This document shows, one piece after another, positions 27,921 through 37,526 of a DNA stretch of 64,000 nucleotides. The position numbers and the translations under genes were made by a program. The DNA comes from Pseudomonas sp. B21-048 (lineage in GTDB: Bacteria; Pseudomonadota; Gammaproteobacteria; Pseudomonadales; Pseudomonadaceae), in the NCBI RefSeq assembly GCF_024748615.1, contig NZ_CP087168.1, forward strand, positions 5,332,001 through 5,396,000, read 5' to 3'. Positions within the stretch are counted from its first letter, which is position 1, and each line of letters begins with the position of its first letter. The notes beneath the pieces are model-generated. The model worked only from the letters and a program-made list of their open reading frames with translations. It ran no database searches and had not been told where the DNA came from.

Positions 27921-28508
27921 ATGCGCTTTTTGCCTGGCCTGATCTGCCTGCTACCCCTTTTGAGCCCTTTGGCTCATGCCGAACTGATTGACGATGTAAA
28001 CGATCGCGGCGAATTGCGCATTGCTCTTGAGGCTAATACACCGCCCTTCAACTTCAAGGAGGACGACAAACTGACCGGCTTCGAAGTCGAGTTGGGTCAA
28101 CTGCTGGCCAATGAACTGGATGTACGGGCCGATTTCGTCGTCACCGATTCCGGCGATTTGTTGACTGGCGTTGAAAGCGGCAAGTACGACGTGGCCATCA
28201 ATCACATCACAGAGACCCCGGCGCTCATGGCGCGTTTCGACTTCAGCGAACCTTACATTCAAACCAATGCACACTTGATCGCGCAGAAAGAAGAACCACC
28301 GCGCTCAATATTGCTGGTGCAGTCGCTGACAGAGGAAAAGCCGAAAGCCGCCTCTGCTGTGAGCCTGGCGATTCCGTTTCAGAAGGGTAACCCGGCGTTT
28401 CACGCCAGCCTCGAAAACGCCTTGCAGCGGATCAAGGGAGATGGGCGATTGGAAGCGTTGTCGCAGAAGTGGTTCGGGGCGGATACGAGTGTGGCGCCGA
28501 AACCATAA
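27921..28508 (+). CDS. Short family-3 solute-binding-like protein
   Basis: A 195-residue exported protein (signal peptide MRFLPGLICLLPLLSPLAHA) that begins as an amino-acid-binding protein of ABC-transport family 3: RGELRIALEANTPPFNFKEDDKLTGFEVELGQLLANEL, then YDVAINHITETPALMARFDFSEPYI. After about residue 125 the usual second lobe (roughly 70 residues) is missing. A short proline-rich link leads to the closing KGNPAFHASLENALQRIKGDGRLEALSQKWFG. Such a protein could hardly close on ligand as a normal binding protein does. The frame is intact with a strong AGGAG site at 27911, so it is probably expressed. No permease genes adjoin. Confidence 0.8.
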   Translation: MRFLPGLICLLPLLSPLAHAELIDDVNDRGELRIALEANTPPFNFKEDDKLTGFEVELGQLLANELDVRADFVVTDSGDLLTGVESGKYDVAINHITETPALMARFDFSEPYIQTNAHLIAQKEEPPRSILLVQSLTEEKPKAASAVSLAIPFQKGNPAFHASLENALQRIKGDGRLEALSQKWFGADTSVAPKP

Positions 28509-28572
28509 GGCACTGAAGATTTTATGTGGGATCGACGCACCGCCGTTCCCACAATGGGTTTTGGGCAGGTCG

Positions 28573-29058
28573 TTAATTCAGGGTTGCCAGGGCTGTAGCG
28601 GCTTCAACCAGCTCCAGCTCACTGAAAACCTGCACGCCATTGCGCTTGAGCAACGCCGCCGTCACACCCTCACCACGGACCTTCACGCCACTGAACGTCC
28701 CGTCATAGGTTAATAGATTCCCGCAGGACGGGCTGTTGGCCTTGAGCACGGCAATGCGGATGCCGTGCTGCTGCACCAGTTCCAGCGCCTGATAAGCCCC
28801 CGAAAGAAACTCGGCACTGACGTCCTCGCCCTCGGTGGTGATGACCGATGCAAGGCCATCAAGCACTTCAGCGCCCTGCCCGCCCGCAATCTCCGCCGCA
28901 GCCCTTGGCGTCGGTAAGCCACCGGCGACTTCCGGGCACAAGGGCACCACTCGGCCTTCGGCAATCCACTGCTCCAACAGATCAAACGGCCCACTGGCCC
29001 CACCGTCGTAACGGACGCGGTGCCCCAGCAAACAGCGGCTTACCAGAATCTTTTGCAT
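28573..29058 (-). CDS. DUF523 protein
   Basis: A 161-residue protein of the DUF523 family. It begins MQKILVSRCLLGHRVRYDGG, with PLCPEVAGGLPTPR and NSPSCGNL as conserved cysteine motifs (CLLG, CPE, SCG). The cysteines could bind metal or a cluster. Function is unknown. I placed the start at 29058. The longer frame runs back into the oxygenase gene in another reading. Its ATG comes two bases after the oxygenase TGA (TGATCATG), so the two genes are coupled. Confidence 0.85.
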   Translation of the reverse strand: MQKILVSRCLLGHRVRYDGGASGPFDLLEQWIAEGRVVPLCPEVAGGLPTPRAAAEIAGGQGAEVLDGLASVITTEGEDVSAEFLSGAYQALELVQQHGIRIAVLKANSPSCGNLLTYDGTFSGVKVRGEGVTAALLKRNGVQVFSELELVEAATALATLN

Positions 29059-29060
29059 GA

Positions 29061-29693
29061 TCAGAACGGCTCGTTGCCACGACGGCGGAACCAGCCTGTC
29101 AACGACAGGCGATCTCGGGTCGCGGGCAGGACTTCGTGGGGGACTTCGCCCGACAGGAACACTACCAGGCATCCGCCGGTAGGCACCACATCGTGTTCGA
29201 CGCCTTTGTCCAGGTACATGCGCAGCTGACCGCCATGCTCGGGCAGCCAGCCGTCATTGAGGTAGATCACCGCCGAGACCATGCGCCGGTCGTCGTCGCG
29301 GAAACGGTCGACATGCTTTAGGTAGAAAGCGCCAGGCGGGTACAGGGCGAAATGGCTTTCGAAATCTTCCAGGCCCAGAAACAAACCGCGATTCATCGCC
29401 TCACGCAGGCTGTCCATCAACCCCAGATAACGGTCGCAGGCCTCGACCTGACCGGGTTCGATCCACTGGATATGGTCACCACGGATGCCCTCGCGAATTT
29501 CCGAAAACGGCCCGCGCCCCACGGCGGCCGGGGCAAGTTCGCCCTCGGCCGCACGTTTGCGGCACTCGGCCGCCAGCGCCTGGGTCAGATCCAGAGGCAG
29601 GAAAATATTCTGCCGCGACCAGCCGCGTGCAGCCAAGTCGTCGACGATACGTAACAGCAGCGGATGATCAGAGGGTATGTGCATGGCGCGCAT
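29061..29693 (-). CDS. 2-oxoglutarate/Fe(II)-dependent oxygenase (prolyl-4-hydroxylase type)
   Basis: A 210-residue dioxygenase. The metal and cosubstrate residues lie in the C-terminal half: YLKHVDRFRDDDRRMVSAVIYLND (His-x-Asp), CLVVFLSGEVPHEVLP (second His) and DRLSLTGWFRR (Arg for 2-oxoglutarate). It is of the small P4H/PKHD type rather than PiuC. I chose the start at 29693 (MRAMHIPSDHP) because AGGA lies 5 bases upstream. A second ATG lies at 29684. Its substrate is unknown. It precedes and is coupled to the DUF523 gene. Confidence 0.82.
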   Translation of the reverse strand: MRAMHIPSDHPLLLRIVDDLAARGWSRQNIFLPLDLTQALAAECRKRAAEGELAPAAVGRGPFSEIREGIRGDHIQWIEPGQVEACDRYLGLMDSLREAMNRGLFLGLEDFESHFALYPPGAFYLKHVDRFRDDDRRMVSAVIYLNDGWLPEHGGQLRMYLDKGVEHDVVPTGGCLVVFLSGEVPHEVLPATRDRLSLTGWFRRRGNEPF

Positions 29694-29826
29694 AGTATTC
29701 CTGTGCCCGCAAATCCGACAGCGCCGCGCAGCGGAGGATTGGTCGGATAAGGCACTCAACCTGATACGAATTCTCGACAAGTACGTATGCCGCACGGAGA
29801 ATGGTCGCCTGCTGACAGGAGTCCCT

Positions 29827-30579
29827 ATGCGTCGCTTGCTTTTCTCACTGTTGATGTTCTGCGTTTTGCCCGCCTGGGCGGACGGCCACGACCAGTTGTA
29901 CAAGGTCGCCGGCTGGCCAGAACAACGCGCGCATTTCAACGATGCTCTCTCTGTCGCTCAGCAGCGCTATCAGAACAGCCTGCCGCCGGCAGTGTTCCAG
30001 GCCCTGGTCAGTAACAGCAATCAGCGCTTTGCGCCCAAGGCCATGGACCAGCGTGCCGAAGCGCAATTGCGCAAAAAGCTTGTCGATCCAAAGCCTGCCT
30101 TGACCTTCTTTCAATCGGCGCTGGGCAAGAAAATCGTCGCCGCCGAACTGCTGGCGACCCGTCGCGATCAATTGGCGAAAAACGCCAAGGGCTTGCCGAA
30201 AATGCAGGCCAGCGATACCCGTCAACTCATCATCGGTCACCTGGCCCAGGCCCTGCCCGCCCGCGAGGCCGGCGCTGAAGTCAGCCTGGCGATCGCGGGC
30301 GTGGCGGCCGACAGCCTGAGTTCGATGATCCCCGGTCTGCTCGGCGGCGGTCAGGCGCAAGGCATGTTGAACGGTCAGCGCCAGCGCTTGATGGAGCAGA
30401 TTGGCGCGGACCTGAACAACACGTTGCTGTATGTCTATCGCGACCTGTCGGATGACGAGCTGGAAGAGTTCGCGACCTTTGCCGAGTCCATGGAAGGCAA
30501 GGCTTACTACCAAGCGGCATTGGCGGCGATTCGGGCGGGACTTGCGGTGGGGCAAAGTACGTCGAGCCTTGCCCAGTGA
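29827..30579 (+). CDS. DUF2059-like exported protein
   Basis: A 250-residue secreted protein with signal peptide MRRLLFSLLMFCVLPAWADG. The mature part is alpha-helical and low in cysteine. It ends with LNNTLLYVYRDLSDDELEEFATFAESMEGKAYYQAALAAI, a form seen in DUF2059 proteins. The family's role is unknown. The start has CAGGAG at a good distance. It is divergent from the oxygenase gene. Confidence 0.72.
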   Translation: MRRLLFSLLMFCVLPAWADGHDQLYKVAGWPEQRAHFNDALSVAQQRYQNSLPPAVFQALVSNSNQRFAPKAMDQRAEAQLRKKLVDPKPALTFFQSALGKKIVAAELLATRRDQLAKNAKGLPKMQASDTRQLIIGHLAQALPAREAGAEVSLAIAGVAADSLSSMIPGLLGGGQAQGMLNGQRQRLMEQIGADLNNTLLYVYRDLSDDELEEFATFAESMEGKAYYQAALAAIRAGLAVGQSTSSLAQ

Positions 30580-30595
30580 AATAGCGCCGCTCCCG

Positions 30596-30670
30596 AAAAG
30601 ATCGCAGCCTTCGGCAGCTCCAGGGTGCACGACATGCTTTTGTAGGCGCTGCCGAAGGCTGCGATCTTTT
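30596..30670. terminator. AAAAGATCGCAGCC hairpin between convergent genes
   Basis: A perfect 22-bp inverted repeat (AAAAGATCGCAGCCTTCGGCAG and complement) around a 31-base loop. The T-rich ends (CTTTTGATCTTG on plus) suit termination of the DUF2059 gene and of the convergent hydrolase gene. It is one of three hairpins of this class in the window (others at 23688 and 62172). Confidence 0.85.
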
Positions 30671-30679
30671 GATCTTGCC

Positions 30680-31627
30680 TCATCGGTTCTGACGACTCAT
30701 CCGCCTGGTCAAAAACCCGAAATACTCCCCACGCAACGCCGACGTCTCATTCGCCAGATGATGCCGCGCCTCAGGCAGCATCAGCACCTGAGGCCGATCA
30801 AACTTGCTCCGCAACACCTCAAGGTTGTGCTGCCAATCCACGGTCATGTCCGCCTGCCCCTGCACGATCAGCGGTCGCCGCCGGCTGCTCGGCGCTGCTT
30901 CGATACGCTTGATCCACCGCCCCAACGCACCGACCCAAGCCGTGGGCAGGCGCAGCGGCTGCAGCGGATCGGCTTGCAGGAATGCCAGGAAGTCAAGGTC
31001 GTTGGAGTTCTCGCTGAAGCGCCGGGCGATGCCTTTGACGAATGGCTTGAGCAGATAATAACTGAGCTTCGACCAGCCCCAGGCGCGTGGCCGCACCAGG
31101 GGCGACAGCAGAATCACTTGCCCCTGGGCCGGGCTGTTCGCGCCCTGATTGAGCACATGATCGATCACAATCGCCCCGCCGGTGCTTTGCCCGCACAAGT
31201 GCCAGGGCTGCGGAAGGCCCAGCGACTGCGCCTCAGCCAACAGCCCTTGCAGGGTGTTCTGATACTCGGCGAAATCCTTAATGCTCGCCCGTTCGCCGCT
31301 GGACAGGCCATGCCCCGGCAGGTCACAGGCAATCACCGCAAAACCCTGGCCCAGCGCCCACTCGATCACGTGCCGATAGAGCCCGGTGTGATCGTAGAAG
31401 CCGTGAAACAAAAACAGCGTCGCCTTCGCCCGCTCGGGCCACCAGAGCTGGCTGACCACTTCATAGCCCTCGACCTCAAAACGCCCCAGGCCACTGCGCA
31501 GGTTTCGCTGCGGGAAATCCAGCCGATAAAAATGCTGATAGGCCATGGCTTCCGTCGACAGCGGCTGCCACTCGGCCAATGGCCGCAGGCTGGCACGCAA
31601 ATGATCGGGATCGAAAGTGGCGGACAT
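30680..31627 (-). CDS. Alpha/beta hydrolase (monoacylglycerol-lipase-like)
   Basis: A 315-residue cytoplasmic hydrolase of the serine aminopeptidase S33/lysophospholipase group. The oxyanion block is FLFHGFYDHTGLYRHVIEWAL. The nucleophile elbow is GQSTGGAIV (G-x-S-x-G). The catalytic Asp is probably in LIVQGQADMTVDW, and the His in LPEARHHLANE. No signal peptide is seen. Substrate is unknown, with fatty acyl esters or lysolipids likely. It is divergent from the DUF6436 gene. Confidence 0.85.
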   Translation of the reverse strand: MSATFDPDHLRASLRPLAEWQPLSTEAMAYQHFYRLDFPQRNLRSGLGRFEVEGYEVVSQLWWPERAKATLFLFHGFYDHTGLYRHVIEWALGQGFAVIACDLPGHGLSSGERASIKDFAEYQNTLQGLLAEAQSLGLPQPWHLCGQSTGGAIVIDHVLNQGANSPAQGQVILLSPLVRPRAWGWSKLSYYLLKPFVKGIARRFSENSNDLDFLAFLQADPLQPLRLPTAWVGALGRWIKRIEAAPSSRRRPLIVQGQADMTVDWQHNLEVLRSKFDRPQVLMLPEARHHLANETSALRGEYFGFLTRRMSRQNR

Positions 31628-31724
31628 GGGCTATTCCAGAGCGCGAAACGGACTTTATGGGCCTGCGATATTCATCTGTCGCGGCAAGCATGGCAAGCTA
31701 GCCGACCTTCGAGGATTGAAACCC

Positions 31725-32303
31725 ATGCGTCCGGCCTACCACACCACACTGCTTGCCAGCCTGCTCGCCCTTGTGTGTGCCGGCGTGCTGTGGGCCGCCT
31801 ATGACTGGTTTCAGGGGCGCTACTTGCGCGCTTTCAGTTCGCACACGGCGGTGTTCTCCGGCGACCCGTTGCGCCTGCCAGGCGAACTTGCCGGCCCCGG
31901 CGCCATCCGCCTGGTGCATTTCTGGGACCCGGCCTGCCCGTGCAATGTCGGCAACCAACAACACCTGAGCGAACTGGTTGAGCAGTATGTACCGCAGGGC
32001 GTCGAGTTCTATGCAGTCCAAAAGCCCGGCAGCCACGGCCAGTTGCCCGGTACTTTGAGTCGTCTTAAAACCATCACTGTCCTGCCAGGTTCCGAACAGA
32101 TCCCTGCCAGCCCGGCAGTGGCGATCTGGGACCGCAGTGGCAGGCTGGCGTATTTCGGTCCTTACAGCGAAGGCCTGACCTGCAATTCGAGCAACAGTTT
32201 TATCGAGCCCATCCTGCAAGCGCTGAATGAAGGCCGGGCGGTAAACGCTACCCACACGCTGGCGGTGGGTTGCTACTGCCCGTGGCCTGCCAAGGTGAAG
32301 TAA
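31725..32303 (+). CDS. Membrane-anchored thioredoxin-like protein (DUF6436)
   Basis: A 192-residue protein with one N-terminal transmembrane segment (residues 8-28) followed by a thioredoxin-like domain. The redox-site position reads HFWDPACPCNVGN, a CPC rather than CxxC motif, and SPAVAIWDRSGRLAYFGPY fits the cis-Pro and beta-strand region. A second cysteine pair ends the protein (VGCYCPWP). It resembles proteins now called DUF6436. It probably acts in the periplasm, and a redox role is inferred. Confidence 0.72.
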   Translation: MRPAYHTTLLASLLALVCAGVLWAAYDWFQGRYLRAFSSHTAVFSGDPLRLPGELAGPGAIRLVHFWDPACPCNVGNQQHLSELVEQYVPQGVEFYAVQKPGSHGQLPGTLSRLKTITVLPGSEQIPASPAVAIWDRSGRLAYFGPYSEGLTCNSSNSFIEPILQALNEGRAVNATHTLAVGCYCPWPAKVK

Positions 32304-32406
32304 GGCATTCCTGACTTTTCCAGGCCCGCGATGCCCGGCACAGGAGGTCTGTGCTACACGTTTTCAGCCCACACGGGCGGCAATCCCGAAAGAACAAGGA
32401 GTCACC

Positions 32407-34818
32407 ATGAAACGCGTCCTGACCGTACTTGCCTTGCTGATCGTCGTGCTCGTCGCCGGGGGCGGCTGGTATGTGTACAGCAAGCAACCGACGCGTCAGG
32501 GCCAGGTGAAATTGCAGCACCTGCAGGGTTCGGTGACCGTACGCTACGACGAGCGTGGCGTGCCGCATATCCGTGCCGAAAACGAAACCGACCTCTACCG
32601 CGCCCTCGGCTATGTGCAGGCCCAGGACCGATTGTTCCAGATGGAAGCCGTGCGGCGTCTGGCCCGTGGGGAACTGGCCGAAGTCCTCGGCCCGAAACTG
32701 CTCGACACCGACAAACTGTTTCGCAGCCTGCGCATCCGCGAACGGGCTGACCGTTACGTGGCCGCGCTGGATCATCAGTCTCCGGCATGGAAAGCCTTGC
32801 AAGCCTATCTGGATGGCATCAATCAATATCAGGACAGCCACGCAGCGCCAGTAGAGTTCGACGTGCTGGGGATCCCCAAGCGCCCTTTCACCGCCGAAGA
32901 CAGCATCAGCATCGCCGGCTACATGGCCTACAGCTTTGCCGCGGCATTTCGCACCGAGCCGTTGCTGACTTACGTGCGCGATCAACTGGGCGCCGAATAC
33001 CTGAACATCTTCGATCTCGACTGGCAGCCTCAGGGCGTGTTGGTCAAAGGGCGCGCTAACCCTGCGCCGGCCCTCGCCGCCAGTGACTGGCAGGATCTGA
33101 ACGCCCTCGCCCGTTTGAGTGAGCAGGCCCTGGCCGACAATGGCCTGCCGCAATTCGAAGGCAGCAATGCCTGGGTGATTGCCGGCAACCGCAGCAAAAG
33201 CGGCAAGCCCCTGCTGGCCGGTGACCCGCATATTCGCTTCTCGGTGCCGTCGGTGTGGTACGAAGCGCACCTGTCGGCGCCGGGCTTCGAGCTTTATGGC
33301 TACCATCAGGCGCTGGTGCCGTTTGCGTTTCTTGGCCACAACCTGGACTTCGGCTGGAGCCTGACGATGTTCCAGAACGACGATCTGGACCTGATCGCCG
33401 AGAAGGTCAACCCGGACAGCCCGAACCAGGTCTGGTATCGCGGCCAGTGGGTCGACATGGTCAACACCGAACAACAGATCGCGGTCAAAGGCCAGTCACC
33501 GGTCACGCTGACCCTGCGCCAGTCGCCCCACGGCCCGATCATCAACGATGCACTCGGCACCGCCGCCGGCAAGACGCCGGTCGCCATGTGGTGGGCCTTC
33601 CTCGAGACCCCGAATCCGATCCTCGACGGCTTCTACCAGCTCAACCGCGCCGACACCCTGGCCAAGGCCCGTGCCGCGTCGGCCAAGGTTCAGGCTCCGG
33701 GGCTGAACATCGTCTACGCCAACGCCAAGGGCGACATCGGCTGGTGGGCCTCGGCGCTGCTGCCCAAGCGCCCGGCCGGAGTGAAGCCAGGTTTCATCCT
33801 CGACGGCAGCACTCCTCAGGCGGACAAGGAAGGTTTTTACCCGTTCAGCGCCAACCCACAGGAAGAGAACCCGGGGCGGGGCTATATCGTCTCGGCCAAC
33901 TTCCAACCGGTGTCGCCGACCGGCATGGAAATTCCCGGTTACTACAACCTCGCCGATCGCGGTCAGCAGCTCAATCGTCAACTCAGCGACAAAAATATGA
34001 AGTGGGACAACGAGGCCAACCAGAAGCTGCAGCTGGGCACCATCACCGCTTATGGCCCGCGTTTGCTGGCGCCGTTGCTGCCGGTGCTGCGTGAAGTGGT
34101 GAGTGATCCCGCCGAGCTCAAATGGGTGGAGCAACTGGCGCAGTGGAGCGGCGATTACCCGCTGGACTCCATCAGCGCCACGCTGTTCAACCAGTTTTTG
34201 TTCAACCTTGCCGACGCGGCGATGCGCGATGAATTGGGCAATGACTTTTTCGAAACGCTGCTCCCGACCCGGGTGATCGATGCCGCGCTGCCGCGCCTGG
34301 CGGCTTCGGCCGATTCACCGTGGTGGGACAACCGCAACACCCCCGGCAAGGAAACCCGCGCCGATACGGTCAAGGTTGCCTGGCAAGCGAGCATGGCTCA
34401 CCTCAAAACCACCCTTGGCGCTGATTCGACACAATGGAAGTGGGGCAAGGCGCACACCCTGACTCACGGCCATCCGCTGGGGACGCAGAAACCGCTGGAG
34501 CGGATCTTCAACGTCGGGCCATTCGCGGCGCCCGGCACCCACGAAGTGCCGAACAACCTCTCGGCCAAGATCGGCCCGGCGCCGTGGCCCGTGACTTACG
34601 GCCCGTCGACACGACGGCTGATCGACTTCGCCGACCCGGCCCACAGCCTGACCATCAACCCGGTCGGCCAGAGCGGCGTGCCGTTCGACAGCCACTATGC
34701 CGATCAGGCCGAGGCGTATATCGAAGGGGTTTATAACCAGGCGTATTTCAATGATGAAGAAGTGACGGCCAATACCCGTAGCACGCTGAAGCTGTTGCCG
34801 GCGCGGGTTGCGCAGTAG
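32407..34818 (+). CDS. Penicillin-acylase-family N-terminal-nucleophile amidase
   Basis: An 803-residue exported precursor. An N-terminal hydrophobic segment (residues 5-22) is followed by the alpha chain, a cleavage site at Gly252-Ser253 (FEGSNAWVIAGNRSKSG) and the beta chain, in which Ser253 would become the N-terminal nucleophile. GYVQAQDRLFQMEAVRRLARGELAE is the family block near residue 75. Members hydrolyse acyl-amides, including acyl-homoserine lactones in Pseudomonas (PvdQ/QuiP/HacB). Which one this is cannot be settled by reading. The start has a strong AAGGAG site. Confidence 0.9.
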   Translation: MKRVLTVLALLIVVLVAGGGWYVYSKQPTRQGQVKLQHLQGSVTVRYDERGVPHIRAENETDLYRALGYVQAQDRLFQMEAVRRLARGELAEVLGPKLLDTDKLFRSLRIRERADRYVAALDHQSPAWKALQAYLDGINQYQDSHAAPVEFDVLGIPKRPFTAEDSISIAGYMAYSFAAAFRTEPLLTYVRDQLGAEYLNIFDLDWQPQGVLVKGRANPAPALAASDWQDLNALARLSEQALADNGLPQFEGSNAWVIAGNRSKSGKPLLAGDPHIRFSVPSVWYEAHLSAPGFELYGYHQALVPFAFLGHNLDFGWSLTMFQNDDLDLIAEKVNPDSPNQVWYRGQWVDMVNTEQQIAVKGQSPVTLTLRQSPHGPIINDALGTAAGKTPVAMWWAFLETPNPILDGFYQLNRADTLAKARAASAKVQAPGLNIVYANAKGDIGWWASALLPKRPAGVKPGFILDGSTPQADKEGFYPFSANPQEENPGRGYIVSANFQPVSPTGMEIPGYYNLADRGQQLNRQLSDKNMKWDNEANQKLQLGTITAYGPRLLAPLLPVLREVVSDPAELKWVEQLAQWSGDYPLDSISATLFNQFLFNLADAAMRDELGNDFFETLLPTRVIDAALPRLAASADSPWWDNRNTPGKETRADTVKVAWQASMAHLKTTLGADSTQWKWGKAHTLTHGHPLGTQKPLERIFNVGPFAAPGTHEVPNNLSAKIGPAPWPVTYGPSTRRLIDFADPAHSLTINPVGQSGVPFDSHYADQAEAYIEGVYNQAYFNDEEVTANTRSTLKLLPARVAQ

Positions 34819-34908
34819 ATTTTTGTTGGCCGGGCTGACGCTTTCGCGGCATGGGTATCTGCATATCTCTTGAGCTACAGATTCACTGCCGGGGCTTGGT
34901 GTTTTTGG

Positions 34909-35590
<682 letters not shown>

Positions 35591-35718
35591 CCATCAAGCG
35601 AGGGAAGATATGTAGATACCCATGGCCATCGCGGGCAAGCCTTAATGCCAGTCAGTAAAGGCCCGCTCCTACAGGGATTCGGGTTGACCACGCAACGGTG
35701 GTCAACCCGGCATCAGGC

Positions 35719-36609
35719 TCAAGCCGCTTCCGACGCCTGCGCCCGGCGCACGTCCGGTTGTTTCCAGGAGTCGGCAGCGCCTTCTTCGATGGCTTGCTGG
35801 ATCGCACGCTTGCGAATCTCTTCGGCACGACGGCTGAAGTACCAGACCAGGAACGTCACCAGCGACACCGCCAGCAGAATCAGGCTGGCCACGGCGTTGA
35901 TCTCGGGCTTCACGCCCAGGCGCACCGCCGAGAACACTTCCATCGGCAAGGTCGTGGAACCCGGACCGGACACGAAGCTCGCCAGCACCAGGTCATCCAG
36001 CGACAAGGCAAACGACATCATGCCCCCCGCCGCCAGTGACGGCGCGATCATCGGGATGGTGATCAGGAAGAACACCTTCCACGGCCGCGCACCGAGATCC
36101 ATGGCCGCTTCTTCGATCGACAGATCCAGCTCACGCAGACGCGCCGAGACCACCACCGCCACATACGCCGCACAGAACGTGGTGTGGGCGATCCAGATGG
36201 TGACGATGCCACGCTCCTGTGGCCAACCGATCATCTGCGCCATAGCCACGAACAGCAGCAACAGCGACAGACCGGTGATCACTTCCGGCATCACCAGCGG
36301 CGCGGTGACCAGACCACCGAACAGCGTACGGCCCTTGAAGTGGGTAATACGCGTCAGCACGAAGGCCGCCAGCGTCCCCAGTGCCACGGCAGCAATCGCG
36401 GTGTAGCAGGCGATTTCCAGCGAGCGCACCACCGAGCCCATCAGTTGCGTGTTGTCCATCAACCCCACGTACCACTTGATCGACCAGCCGCCCCACACCG
36501 TCACCAGTTTCGAGGCGTTGAACGAGTAGATCACCAGGATCAGCATCGGCGCGTAGATGAACAGCAAACCCGCTACCAGCATGAAACTTGAGAAACGGAA
36601 GCGCTTCAT
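35719..36609 (-). CDS. spuH: Polyamine ABC transporter permease (SpuH/PotI type)
   Basis: A 296-residue inner-membrane permease, the second of the pair for spermidine/putrescine uptake. It has six transmembrane segments and the cytoplasmic EAA loop REL..SIEEAAMDLGARPWKVFFLITIPMI that docks on the ATPase. Its ATG overlaps the stop of spuG by 4 bases (36606-36609). It is the last gene of the spuABCDEFGH cluster. The intergenic space below holds the inverted-repeat element. Confidence 0.95.
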   Translation of the reverse strand: MKRFRFSSFMLVAGLLFIYAPMLILVIYSFNASKLVTVWGGWSIKWYVGLMDNTQLMGSVVRSLEIACYTAIAAVALGTLAAFVLTRITHFKGRTLFGGLVTAPLVMPEVITGLSLLLLFVAMAQMIGWPQERGIVTIWIAHTTFCAAYVAVVVSARLRELDLSIEEAAMDLGARPWKVFFLITIPMIAPSLAAGGMMSFALSLDDLVLASFVSGPGSTTLPMEVFSAVRLGVKPEINAVASLILLAVSLVTFLVWYFSRRAEEIRKRAIQQAIEEGAADSWKQPDVRRAQASEAA

Positions 36610-37526
36610 TCCTTGCCCTCCATTTCTTTGGCCTGACTGCGGTTGAACAGAATGATCGGCACAATCAGGATCGCCAGCATCACCACCGCAAGCGCTGATG
36701 CCACCGGCCAGTCACGGTTGTTGAAGAATTCTTGCCAGAGCACTTTACCGATCATCAGGGTTTCCGGCCCGCCCAGCAGTTCCGGGATCACGAACTCACC
36801 CACCACCGGGATGAACACCAGCATGCAGCCTGCGATGATGCCGTTTTTCGACAGCGGCACGGTGATTTTCCAGAAGCTGTTGAAGGTGCTCGAACCGAGG
36901 TCCGATGCGGCTTCCAGCAGGCTGGTATCGTGTTTGACCAGGTTGGCGTAGAGCGGCAGGATCATGAACGGCAGATAGGAGTAAACAACTCCGATATAAA
37001 CCGCGAGGTTGGTGTTGAGAATCTGCAGCGGCTCGTCGATCCAGCCCATGCTCATCAAAAAACCGTTAAGCAGACCGTTGTTGCTGAGGATGCCCATCCA
37101 CGCATAAACGCGGATCAGGATCGCAGTCCAGGTCGGCATCATGATCAGCAGCACCAGCACCGTTTGCAGCTCTTTGCGGGCGCTGGCAATGGCGTAGGCC
37201 ATTGGATAGCCGATCAGCAAACAGAGGACGGTGCTGATCAGCGCCATCTTCAACGAGCCAAGGTAAGCAGCGATGTACAACTCGTCGTCGCCGAGCATCG
37301 CGTAGTTGCCGAGGTTAAGCAGCACCTGGAGCTTCTGGTCAATGAAACTGTAGATCTCGGTGTACGGCGGAATGGCCACGTCGGCTTCGGCGAAGCTGAT
37401 CTTCAAGACGATGAAGAACGGCAGCATGAAGAACATGAACAGCCAAATGAACGGAACCCCGATGACCAGCTGACGGCCACCGGGAATTATTCGATTGAGC
37501 CGGCGTTTGAATTTGCGCATGTTCAT
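36606..37526 (-). CDS. spuG: Polyamine ABC transporter permease (SpuG/PotH type)
   Basis: A 306-residue permease with six transmembrane segments and the EAA loop DTSLLEAASDLGSSTFNSFWKITVPLS. The N-terminus is basic (MNMRKFKRRLNRII) before the first helix. It is translationally coupled to the ATPase gene (4-base overlap, 37523-37526) and to spuH. It forms the channel dimer with SpuH. Confidence 0.95.
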   Translation of the reverse strand: MNMRKFKRRLNRIIPGGRQLVIGVPFIWLFMFFMLPFFIVLKISFAEADVAIPPYTEIYSFIDQKLQVLLNLGNYAMLGDDELYIAAYLGSLKMALISTVLCLLIGYPMAYAIASARKELQTVLVLLIMMPTWTAILIRVYAWMGILSNNGLLNGFLMSMGWIDEPLQILNTNLAVYIGVVYSYLPFMILPLYANLVKHDTSLLEAASDLGSSTFNSFWKITVPLSKNGIIAGCMLVFIPVVGEFVIPELLGGPETLMIGKVLWQEFFNNRDWPVASALAVVMLAILIVPIILFNRSQAKEMEGKE

